DNA from: Branchiostoma floridae
Taxonomy: Eukaryota > Chordata > Leptocardii > Amphioxiformes > Branchiostomatidae
Direction of reading: 5' to 3'
Length of the DNA: 64,000 nucleotides
NCBI RefSeq assembly: GCF_000003815.2
Contig: NC_049980.1
Location: 10,937,422-11,001,421, forward strand
Shown: positions 1 to 9,659 of the stretch, in pieces
Layout of the letters: the number at the start of each line of letters is the position of its first letter
Numbering within the stretch: the stretch's first letter is position 1
The notes under the pieces: model-generated
The model's database searches: none
What the model saw: only the letters and a program-made list of their open reading frames with translations
Told to the model about the DNA's origin: nothing
Made by a program: the position numbers and the translations under genes

Positions 1-263
1 TCAATGTATCAGGTTACTTAGTGGCACTGACAGTGTGCCAGATGACGAGAGTGTACAAGATTATATATCTGTTGGTCAGGTATAATTGGAGTTTGCTTAT
101 TACTCTTTGTGGTGTTTCTAGAGCTGTATAGTACTGAGTTTTAAGTTCCGGTACAAGTTCCTTTACCCTGTTGGCAATCATGGTTGAACTTGAACTTAAA
201 CAGAAGAAGATGCAATTTTCTAATGTGGAGGAGAACTGTATAGAGTGTGGGCATAAGAGAAAG
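1..263 (+). CDS. Possible 3' exons of an unrecognised gene (partial)
   Basis: Two short coding-looking stretches end in good splice donors. Bases 1-79 read as an open frame (…SGTDSVPDDESVQDYISVGQ) followed by gtataatt. A second open frame ends at 263 in …NVEENCIECGHKRK, followed by gtatgtg, and carries a CxxC pair. Neither is long enough to assign a family, and the two do not join in an obvious phase. They may be exons of a gene entering from the left edge, or remnants of a transposase. No function is proposed. Confidence 0.25.
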
Positions 264-1548
264 GTATGTGTATGATTTGTCCTGTGTTTCTTTTTGTTTC
301 TTTGGTAATGCCATTTCCATACTGTATACAGGTAATTTGTTGTTTTGGGCTAGTCATATTCGCTTGGTTTTTGGGCCTGCTTAATCTATAGTACAGGCAG
401 GGTTAAGTGGTGGAGGCTTAGCTTTGTTCTGTTTTAAATTCAGTATCGTTTGTTGCATTTTGTCGCGGCAAATATATGATGAAATTCCCCTTCTAAGCTA
501 CTGCTCATTGGTTTGCGGGGATGTTTGCTGGGTGTTTGCTTTGACTACAACAGCTTCTGAACTTTTCAAAGCTTCCATTGCCAGCAGCTTGCCATCTATA
601 AATGGGATTGACAAGGACATTTTTCATAGTAAATTATGCTGTTAAATTTGGCTTAGATACTACAGGAGATTTAGGTTTGGGTGGGATGGATTGAATGAAA
701 ATATCATACCACCCTGGGGACTAACTGTTGCTGCTGCATGGGGGCTACCACTATTCATGTTGTCTAATGTCTATGGAACTACAGATAAAAGTATCATTGG
801 TCAAATTATGCGAGTAACATTCCGATGTCAAGTGAATAACACCCCAGAAATAAATCTTTAATGAATATCATTGGAAGAACACAAACCAAGGAGACTTAGC
901 AGCTGCATTAGGTCAGTACATTGAAATAGGAAGATATTAGTATATCATGTGACAGAGTAACTACATGTGCATGGGCCATCTGAGACAAAAAAAGGTAGCG
1001 TCTCAACAACTTCAAAGTACTGTGGTTGGTTACATACTTAAGAAATCCAAAATAAGTAATGTTCATCCCTGTCCAAACTTACAAATTCAGAAAATGGAAT
1101 TTCAGAGTCAGACTTTTGCATGGTGCACAACCAACACGGTAAAAAGCTAATTTTTCCAACCACGTACCACAGACAAAAAGGCAAAAATACACAATAGGTC
1201 TACAGAAACCCAATACATTTCATGCAGGCCTGAGGTCTACGAACTCTTGTTGATGTGGTGTTACTGCTGGTTTGCACAAGCAGGGCCAGCTTTTAGACAT
1301 TTTTTTCCTTCCTTGAAGAAATATCACTTCGATTCTACCAAGCATAGATGTCTGTAACGCATATTGTTGCATTTTTGTTGCAAGTGTTTAGTAAAATCAA
1401 ATATCAAGTACAAATATTTATCGTTACAGCTATATTTTACAATTTATAAAATCTGAATCGAAGTCTGACGTGAACTGAAACCTTTAAAACAGAGAATTCT
1501 ATGCCAAGTTATCACCTGGAGCGCACATCAAATAAATCAAATAAAGTC
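264..1548. other. Intronic or intergenic DNA, no gene recognised
   Basis: AT-rich sequence. Short open frames at 424-645 and 965-1150 have no recognisable motif and no convincing splice context. Nothing else is supported here. Confidence 0.5.
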
Positions 1549-1992
1549 GTGGAAATTTCACACCGCCACACCCATCCCCCGCGCCCCAGCCAGGTGGTGG
1601 AGGGATAAGGAGAGCGGAAAGTCCCCATCCCTGACCAGAGCGAGGCGAGTACTTTTCCCGAGCAATAAGAAAGCGGTTGGGAAGGGTAAAAATACTATCC
1701 TCCTCTTCCTTACTCTATCCAAGGACATTCTATCCCAACCACTTCATTTCCTTCCTACTACATGTATCCCCCCTTTTTTGCCCAACTTTTCGTCAGTTTC
1801 TCCCAACCACCTTGAAGCTTGCTTTTCTTCCCCAAGGTCAAACTACGCGCTCAAGTTCTGTGCTCGTAATATCTCCCCCTGTCGTGTCATACGTGTACAT
1901 TTGCATAACGCCTCTGATTGGTTATCCTCCAAAATTGAGTTGTTTGACCACCTGTCTGTGGCGCGCGGGAACAGGTGTAGCGCTGTGAATAG
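1549..1992 (+). repeat. Dispersed repeat, copy 1 of a ~440-bp block
   Basis: This stretch matches 7656-8092 in the same orientation along nearly its whole length. Shared landmarks are a CCACACCCAT/CCCCGCG start, GAGGGATAAGGAG, GCGAGGCGAGTACTTTTCCC, an inverted CCAAT box in CTCTGATTGGTTA, and the end ACCACCTGTCTGTGGCGCGC followed by ACAGGTGT. The second copy lies directly upstream of a candidate Homer first exon, so the block may be a duplicated promoter region or a mobile element. Divergence is roughly 15-20% by eye. Confidence 0.7.
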
Positions 1993-2085
1993 TTACGCTG
2001 CAGCCCACAAGCATCTAACGTTACAAACGTTAACGTTAACTCTTGTTTTGTTCCATAAAAGTCGGCAATCCAGTCAGTGTACCTG

Positions 2086-2185
2086 NNNNNNNNNNNNNNN
2101 NNNNNNNNNNNNNNNNNNNNNNNNNNNNNNNNNNNNNNNNNNNNNNNNNNNNNNNNNNNNNNNNNNNNNNNNNNNNNNNNNNNNN
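2086..2185. other. Assembly gap (100 N)
   Basis: Exactly 100 N, the usual placeholder for a gap of unknown size. Confidence 0.99.
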
Positions 2186-3039
2186 ATGCATTTGGCGCGT
2201 TTAACACAGATTTTTATTACAGCCAAGACATATATCAAACATACAGTATTTTTGACAAGAGACTCAAGCGACATACACGATCACTTATTTCATTAACGAC
2301 AGCTATAATTTCGGCACAAATCGACCACCGCGTACCGCCCATAATGACACTCAACCCACAAGCGTCCTTCCCGCCTTCCTCGTACCCTGCTAGTCTACAA
2401 ACAGACGTGTCAGCTGGATGAAAAAGAGAAGAATTTGGCCAAATAGGGACAAATAATAAGTTGCCATGGGATTTCAATCTTTTGCAATCAGTTCGCTCCC
2501 GGACCAATTAACTCTCACTATTGTACTAGGCTTTTATTCCTAACCTGGACAAAGTCCCCTATTACTAGTACTCTTCGACCAGGCTGGAGTCTGGTCGAGT
2601 CTATCCGGGACCCGCACTTGCCTTGGTTCAGCTTGTTGAGCGAGGTGCCTGCCGTGAAGGCTATAGTCAACTTTCAGCACTTATTTCACTCGCCGCTAGA
2701 GAGCGCTTTTGAATAACCAACGTTCAGGCGTGTGGACGATACCATCATAATGCTGTTCTGTTTCAATCCGCCTGATAACGCTCTTAACAGGAAGCTGAAT
2801 TGTATTGGGTATTTTGAACCCGATACGGGTTTAAATCTTCGGCAAGAAGGTTATGTTTTTGGTGCCGTTTGTGTGTTTATCTTTGGCCTCCTTCACAGAC
2901 CTTCTAGGTGTTCATTTGTGATTTTCAACAAGCAAGGCATTCTAAGAAAAGTCATTAATAAGTTCTTCATCGTTATAATTAAAGACTTTGCATAAACGAT
3001 CTTAGCATTCAAAGGAACATCGCAAGATTAATGTTGACG

Positions 3040-3370
3040 TTACATCTAAGTTTCAAAATGTTTAACGTTGACGTTACATCTAAGTTTCAAAATGTATATA
3101 AATTTGGCAAAAAAAGTTTAGAAAACTAACTTTTGTTGATCATATTCCCGTTGTTTCTGCATCAATTTTAATGTATTATATGTCAACAGAATGCTTGTGT
3201 AGTTTTCTTTCCTATGATATCCAACGTATCACGATTACAAATTCATGAAATGAGTATTAGGACTACTAACGTGAGGGGGTCAACAAAATATTTCCCTGCT
3301 GGTGCCCAACGCTGTGTCGTCCTGATGATATGGGCGCGGATGTAAATGATCCAATCAATCGTTTCTGCAG
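3040..3370 (+). repeat. Dispersed AT-rich repeat, copy 1
   Basis: It shares a long stretch with 3942-4225 in the same orientation, including GCTTGTGTAGTTTTCTTTCC, TATGATATCCAACGTAT and TGTGTCGTCCTGATGATAT. The two copies flank the Tc1-like remnant, so the arrangement may be one element inserted into or captured between a duplicated sequence. No terminal repeats were resolved. Confidence 0.6.
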
Positions 3371-3445
3371 CTGCAGGTTATTTTTAGTACACGGAAGATT
3401 CAATGTTATTTTTAGCACAGCTGGCGTCCAATGCTATAAATAGCA

Positions 3446-3830
3446 TATCAAACACCTGCGTCCTGGAAGTGTGAACCCGAAGATGAACACCTGTGGATAA
3501 CGGTGCCGTACCGCCATCCACAGGTGTTCATCTTTGTTGTTGTACAACACAAAAGCATTGCCATGCCGCGTTTTACCTTCCGTGGATAAGTTCCGTGCGA
3601 TGTAAGGCAGGTTAAAACTGGCTGGCGCCAGTCAGAGAGATGTTGCAACGTTCCTTAGAGTGAGCCAATATCCCATCTCAAAACTGGTAGCAAATTAAAG
3701 TTCCGTGAAATCGATGATATTAAAGACTGGCAACGCAACGGACGTCCCAGGACACCGCAGCAAGATCGTTTTCTTACCATCTCATATCGTACAGAAGTCA
3801 ATACCGTAATAATAATGTTCTACGTAATCT
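3446..3830 (+). mobile_element. Decayed Tc1/mariner-like DNA transposon, 5' part
   Basis: On the plus strand, from about 3563, the translation gives a MPRFTFRG start. After a frame break it resembles the N-terminal paired-like helix-turn-helix region of Tc1 transposases: VATFLRVSQYPISKLVAN, then KFREIDDIKDWQRNGRPRTP, where the GRPR hook is typical of the family. The frame holds a stop and a shift, and the catalytic DDE part is not seen. A hairpin at 3483-3534 (AACACCTGTGGATAACGG paired with CCATCCACAGGTGTT) lies just upstream. Non-functional fragment. Confidence 0.6.
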
Positions 3831-3941
3831 CGGCATTTTTAGGGGCCTCCTCACGTAAGCAGGCCTGGTGTTCAATTGATGAATTTACAAAATTGGATAA
3901 CATAGGGAAAAAATTACACAAGCTTTGTAATGCTTTATAAC

Positions 3942-4225
3942 GCTGAGTTTCAAAATATACAAAATTGTCACAAAAAGTTTAAAATACTAACTTAAGTTGA
4001 TCATAATTCCGTTGTTTCAGTATCAATCCTAATGAGTAATATGTAAATAGAATGCTTGTGTAGTTTTCTTTCCTATGATATCCAACGTATAATAATTACA
4101 AATTAGTGAAATGAGCCTACTACATAGGGAGGTCACAAAAGGTGCCAAAATTTCCCACCTTGCCCAGCTCTGTGTCGTCCTGATGATATAAGTGCGGGTG
4201 TAAATGATCCGATCCCTACTTTCAG
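3942..4225 (+). repeat. Dispersed AT-rich repeat, copy 2
   Basis: Second copy of the sequence at 3040-3370, same orientation, with small indels. It ends just before the telomere-like satellite. Confidence 0.6.
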
Positions 4226-4289
4226 GTCTCATTGAAGTATTACTCCGAATGGTTTTTAGATTACATTAAGGTACCAAGAGCCCTTTTCA

Positions 4290-5425
4290 ACAATACCAAG
4301 TCTGAACGACTAGAACACACTCTTAGCTATGTTGCCTCTAAGCACTACGCAAACCGTAACCCTTACCCTATCGTTAAGGGTAAGGGTAGTTTTCAGAATA
4401 TATTAAGGTACCAAGACCCCTTTTTAATGATACCAAGTTTGACCGACTAGAATACACTCTTAGCCATGTTGCCTCTAAGCACTACCCTAACCCTAACCCG
4501 ACCCTAGCGGTTAGTGCTGAAGTCATATCTCGGGAAGTAAGCACCCGATTTAAAAACGGTTTGCAGATTACAACTCTGTACCAAGATACCTTTTCAGCCA
4601 TACAAAGTTTGACTGACTAGAATACATTCCTAGCCATGTTGCCTCTAAGCACTACCCTAACCCTAACCGTAACCCTAACCCTAGCGGTTAATGCTGAAGT
4701 CATATCTCGGGAAGTAAGCACACGATTTCAAAACAGTTTGCAGATTACAACTCTGTATCAAGATACCTTTTCAATCATACCAAGTTGGCCGACTAGAATA
4801 CACTCTTAGCCATGTTGCCTCTAAGCACTACCCTAACCCTAACCCTAACCCTAACCCTAACCCTAACCCTAACCCTAACCCTAACCCTAGCGGTTAATGC
4901 TGAAGTAATATCTCGGGAAGTAAGCACCCGATTTAAAAACTGTTTGAAGGTTACAACTCTGTACCAAGATACTTTTTCAATCATACCAAGTTTGACCGAC
5001 TAGAATACACTCTTAGCCATGTTGCCTCTAAGCACTACCCTAACCCTAACCGTAACCCTAACCCTAACCCTAGCGGTTAATGCTGAAGTAATATCTCGGG
5101 AAGTAAGCACACGATTTCAAAACGGTTTGCAGATTACAACTCTGTACCAAGATACCTTTTCAATCATACCAAGTTTGACCGACTAGAATACACTCTTAGC
5201 CATGTTGCCTCTAAGCACTACCCTAACCCTAACCCTAACCCTAACCCTAACCCTAGCGGTTAGTGCTTAAGTCATATCTCGGCAAGTAAGCACCCGATTT
5301 CAAAACGGTTTGCAGATTACAAATCTGTACCAACATACCTTTGTAATGATACCAAGTTTGGCCGCCTAGAATACACTCTTAGCAATGTTGCCTCTAAGCA
5401 CTACCCTAACCCTAACCCTAACGAG
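4290..5425 (+). repeat. Composite satellite with embedded CCCTAA (telomere-type) arrays
   Basis: The anchor GTTGCCTCTAAGCACTA recurs at about 4331, 4468, 4638, 4813, 5021, 5203 and 5386. Each copy has a unique ~130-bp part (CTAGCGGTTAATGCTGAAGT, ATCTCGGGAAGTAAGCACC, GTTTGCAGATTACAACTCTG, CCAAGTTTGACCGACTAG) plus a run of CCCTAA hexamers of varying length. The longest run, about ten hexamers, is at 4830-4888. Differing hexamer counts explain the unequal spacing (137-208 bp). Part of one more copy appears at 20653-20725 next to an assembly gap, so the family is dispersed. The open frames across the hexamers are not genes. Confidence 0.9.
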
Positions 5426-6262
5426 GTATATCCAAGGACCGTGGATTGATGAACTCCACTATGTTGATGAAATCCACAGCTGTGGATTTCATCGGTAGAA
5501 GGATGATGAACTCCACAGCTGTGGATTTCATCGATATGTAGTGATGAAATCCACGGGCATTCCGCCGCTAATACTGACATTTGGCTGTGGACTTCATCAG
5601 TATGTAGTGATGAAATCCACGGGCATTCCGTCGCTAATACTGACATTTGGCTGTGGACTTCATCAGTATGTAGTGATGAAATCCACGGGCATTCCGTCGC
5701 TAATACTGACATTTGGCTGTGGACTTCATCAGTATGTAGTGATGAAATCCACGGGCATTCCGTCGCTAATACTGACATTTGGCTGTGGACTTCATCAGTA
5801 TGTAGTGATGAAATCCACGGGCATTCCGTCGCTAATGCTAACATTTAGCTGTAGACTTCATCAGTATGTAGTGATGAAATCCACGGGCATTCCGTCGCTA
5901 ATGCTAACATTTAGCTGTAGACTTCATCAGTATGTAGTGATGAAATCCACGGGCATTCTGTCGCTAATACTGACATTTGGTTGTGGACTTCATCAGTATG
6001 TAGTGATGAAATCCACGGGCATTCTGTCGCTAATACTGACATTTGGTTGTGGACTTCATCAGTATGTAGTGATGAAATCCACGGGCATTCTGTCGCTAAT
6101 ACTGACATTTGGTTGTGGACTTCATCTGTATGTAGTGATGAAATCCACGGGCATTCTGCCGCTAATATTGACATTTGGTTGGCTGTGGATTTCATCAATA
6201 TGTACGTAGGGGTGAAATCCACGGGCATTCCGTCGCTAATACTGACATTTGGCTGTGGATAG
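5426..6262 (+). repeat. 66-bp minisatellite with self-complementary unit
   Basis: From about 5541 a 66-bp unit repeats roughly eleven times: GATGAAATCCACGGGCATTC, CGTCGCTAATACTGACATTT, GGCTGTGGACTTCATCAGTA, TGTAGT. A degenerate lead-in begins at 5450. The unit length is a multiple of three and stop-free, so both strands show long open frames (22-residue repeats). These are artefacts of the repeat. Within each unit GATGAAATCCAC can pair with GTGGACTTCATC, so single strands can form hairpins. Sub-variants (TTTAGCTGTAGAC in two adjacent units, TTTGGTTGTGGAC in later ones) cluster, which suggests local spread by unequal exchange or slippage. Confidence 0.92.
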
Positions 6263-7655
6263 TAAAACGCCCTTTCACTAATACTTTTACACAGAGTAAT
6301 CTATTCTAGCTGATTTATGTCAATCGATTGTGTGATACAATATTAATACAGATACCATTTGTAACAATTTGAATTGATTGACTATACAGAGCTAGAAGTA
6401 CGAAAATGTTACTTTGAAAGTGATTTGCACAAAGCTAGAATGGCTTTATTGGATCGTGGAGTATATTATTGACAATACTAGTAAACACAACAGACAGAGC
6501 CTCCAACAGACTCTAACCAGAACAACACAATATCGACGTCATGTAAAATATTTCTGGTACATTTCTAAGTTAAGCTGGATTCAAAAGACAAACACCTTTA
6601 CTTTGTGCATCATATATTTTAGTCGCATGTTTGTGACTAGTGACCTTCTGTTTAATGATCGACGTGCAGTCTAATAACTGTTATCAGACTGCACGTCGAT
6701 TAGCAAATGAAATGCAACCCCTTTATACTCTTGTAGACAATTAGAACCTGGGCCAAAATACAATTGTAAGTCATAATCGTAAACCCTTACCACCCAAGCC
6801 ACAAAGCACAACATTGGGAAGCAGTGCAGTTCTGATGTATACAGTCTGTTGGTTTAGTATTGTTTGTGATTGATTGAAGAACAAAAGAGCATAATAAGCA
6901 ATTGGCCTTCTCTGGCTGGGAAAGTTGTCTTGCTAAGCCAGAAGCTTTTATCAATCTTGATAAAAGCTCCTTATGCTAAGGGACCAAGAACCCGATTTCC
7001 CGATACAAGGCACACATTCGTAACTTCTTTTCATTTGTAGATGAAACACAATTAGAACAAACAAGTAGCGTAAGAGGAAAGTTACATGGCTGGAATAAAT
7101 GTGTAAACATTACAAAGTTTGAACATGACTTTACAGGCGGTCTCACAGCGCCACCTATCTACACTGGTTGGTATTGCAACATGTCCTTCAAGTCGTACAC
7201 AGTGTGATACTGTGCTGGCCGGATGTTTGCGGGTATTTTTAGCATCTTTCTTGAGAGAGTCAATACACTCCAAGCAACTCTGATTTGCAGGGAGTAAGTG
7301 CGTCTTTATTCATTAGAATATTTCTTTTATATGTCTTTCTTTTATTTTGTATTCAAAGACGAATTTTGTACATAAAGATGTATTTCTTGTTTGGACAAGC
7401 CTTTTTGTCGCAAGAATGAGGATCTAGGAACAAGAAGGTTTTGTGTATCCTTTAGGCTGGTGTATCTTAAGAAGAAAAGCGCCGTTAAACGGCTGAAATC
7501 ATCATTGCAGGTAAACCCGCACCCACAGGAAGGTTTTCTTTGTAACAGGGTAAATAACTAACCTCAAGAAGGTTTTCAACCTCCTTGCTAACCTTAAGTT
7601 TAATTGGACATCAAACGCTGGTCAACTATAATTATGCCATGGTTAGATTGATATA
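6263..7655. other. Intergenic DNA with two perfect hairpins
   Basis: No gene recognised. There is a 15-bp perfect stem at 6658-6672/6686-6700 (ATCGACGTGCAGTCT) and an 11-bp stem at 6943-6953/6958-6968 (AGCTTTTATCA, loop ATCT). Bases 7471-7528 are a reverse-complement match to 8491-8544 (shared AAAAGCGCCG, AAAT and ATCATTGCAGG blocks), so a dispersed repeat occurs in both orientations around the Homer 5' region. Confidence 0.5.
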
Positions 7656-8092
7656 GTGGAAGATTCATACCACCACACCCATACCCCGCGTCCCAGACAG
7701 GTGATGGAGGGATAAGGAGTGCGGAAAGTCTCCATCCCTGAGCAGAGAGCGAGGCGAGTACTTTTCCCAAGCCATAAGAAATTAGAGAGGATGGTTGGGT
7801 GTTTAGGGTAAAGATACCTTCTTCTTTATATCTCAACACCCTCATACCCTTCCTACTGTCCCTAATTGACCCGACTTTAATTTTCGCCTGTTTCTGCCAA
7901 CCACCTTTTTATCTTCCTCCCCAAAGTCAAACTGTGCGCCTTTTTTGTGATAATATCTTTCCCTTTTATACCCCTGCACTCATTAGCATACGTGTACATA
8001 TGCATAACTCCTCTGATTGGTTACCCTCCAAAATTGAGTTAACTGACCACCTGTCTGTGGCGCGCGGGGACAGGTGTGACGCTGTGAATAGT
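7656..8092 (+). repeat. Dispersed repeat / possible promoter block, copy 2
   Basis: Counterpart of 1549-1992. It contains an inverted CCAAT box (CTCTGATTGG near 8012). The candidate Homer start codon lies about 140 bp further on, so this copy may act as or overlap a promoter. Promoter use is an inference. Confidence 0.55.
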
Positions 8093-8230
8093 ACACAAAG
8101 ATTATTCTGTCTCTTTGCATGCAGTTCTGGTCACCACTGGCTGAGCTTGTCCAGGTAGACCCACGGGCCAGAGCTGACACATCGTCTTGTTGGGAGACTC
8201 GTGCAGTAGTTTCTAACACCACAGCTTATG

Positions 8231-8300
8231 ATGGGCACCAACCTCTTCTTTACTGCTGTTCACGGGACATGGAAATACAATGTCAACAAGGCCACGGCAG
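8231..8300 (+). CDS. Candidate first coding exon of Homer (EVH1 N-terminus)
   Basis: The ATG at 8231 opens MGTNLFFTAVHGTWKYNVNK followed by ATA, then a strong donor (GGCAG|gtaagt) leaving phase 1. Homer proteins start MGxxPIFSTRAHVFQIDPNT, so MG, an F at position 7 and an alternating aromatic strand before an N/D turn line up, but identity is low. Position and strand fit, since the clear Homer exons follow downstream. The exon that would carry the middle of the EVH1 domain (…VSYFYDS…YRIIS…) was not found and may lie in the gap at 12864. An unrelated short exon is the main alternative. Confidence 0.35.
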
Positions 8301-8889
8301 GTAAGTTTTATGGATGACGACATCATTAATTTTAAACATGTAGCCATGACCGTAGTTGTAGAAGGGAAACTAGTTCGATGTACATGTAGTAGTCAACTTG
8401 GTGAATGATACCAGTCTTCCAGACTTTGTGCATCGATCTTGTATAGCCTGTTTGATGTGATACCATCCAAGTTAGTTTTGACCATGACGGATGCGGGTTT
8501 TCCTGCAATGATAATTTTAACCGTTGGGCGGCGCTTTTCTTGTCTTTGCCATAGGATGCACTCCCTTGGCGAAGCAATCTTGATGCTGTTTCACGGTCCA
8601 CTCTGCAATGACGAGAAGACATATCCAAACCAGGTAACATCGTTATTGTCTGAAGAGTCAAATTAACCTGATGATATCCCTACTAACTGCTATAATCCAA
8701 GTTTATTTTTAGTTGAAAATACGCCCTCTTTAGAGTATCAATCTATTCATGTAAAACTACAATCCATATGTTAACAGTTGCTGAAGCTTTATTCTTTGAA
8801 TCAACGTTTGAACCTCATTAATAAGATAGAACCATAGACATTATTAACAAAGGGGCACAACCTTAGAAGATGAGCAACACGTATAATAA

Positions 8890-9506
8890 TAAGAAGTTTA
8901 TTTGCAAGTTCGTGCCCGAGGGCTAATTGCAAGTACATGTACATGGTATACACATAGTGACAATGGACAGCCATAAATAATATTCTAATCTAATACTAGT
9001 GTTGGCTATTTCTAAACAGGTTGGGTTTGACTTCTTTTTTGGAAGCAGAGGGAGACGAAAAGTCCCACATTTTCTAGAATTTGTGGGTTCTGCGATTTCA
9101 AGAGAAAAGTAGCTTTCTGTTCGTCTGTCAATGTGGGGAAGTTGGGATAATAATTTGTGACTTCTCTAAACAGAGTGATTCTTTCGGTTTCGTTGAATGA
9201 ACATTTGGAAATGAAGTGTGTCTCGTCTCCCACTGCTTTAGATGTACAATATTTACAAATTCTTTCACACACTGGTAATCTCTTATATCTCCCTCTTTCC
9301 ACTTCAAGAGGATGAGCGCTAATTCTGACTTTGCTTATTGCGGAGCGCAGCTCGAAATCAACTAGTTCTAAGTACTTCTCTCTAGCGTATACAGATTTAC
9401 AAGTTTTGTAGAATCTAAGCTTACCGGTACCTATACTTATATATATTATGTAGAGACGTCTGGATATACATATTGGTATACGTATAGACAGCGGAAGTTG
9501 TAACAT
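8890..9506 (-). mobile_element. 3' end of a LINE-type (non-LTR) retrotransposon
   Basis: On the minus strand the open frame 9506-9012 ends with a pattern common at the C-terminus of CR1/L2/jockey-like reverse transcriptase proteins: ISAHPLEVERGRYKRLP, then a zinc-knuckle-like C-x2-C-x7-H-x4-C (CKYCTSKAVGDETHFISKC). The 3' untranslated part (minus strand of 8890-9011, with TTATTTGCAAGTTCGTGCCC on the plus strand) looks like a LINE tail. No reverse transcriptase core remains upstream, so this is a 5'-truncated copy lying in an apparent Homer intron. Confidence 0.6.
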
Positions 9507-9659
9507 TCTATTACAATCTGGGTTCGTATGATTATCTTAGAGACGTAGAAATGACGGCCCAGAATTGCATGGAATGGCGCAGGATGGTCCACAAGAGACG
9601 TTGCCTTGATGCAAACCACTTGACACAACGATGAAGAGACCTTATCAAGTATCAAGTAA

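Noticed and set aside
4793-5003. Arg-Val and Leu-Thr dipeptide repeat frames
   Set aside because: Translations of CCCTAA hexamers, not genes.
5401-6262. Long open frames on both strands (up to 222 residues) made of 22-residue repeats
   Set aside because: They arise from a 66-bp stop-free tandem repeat; both strands are open equally and nothing looks like a real protein.
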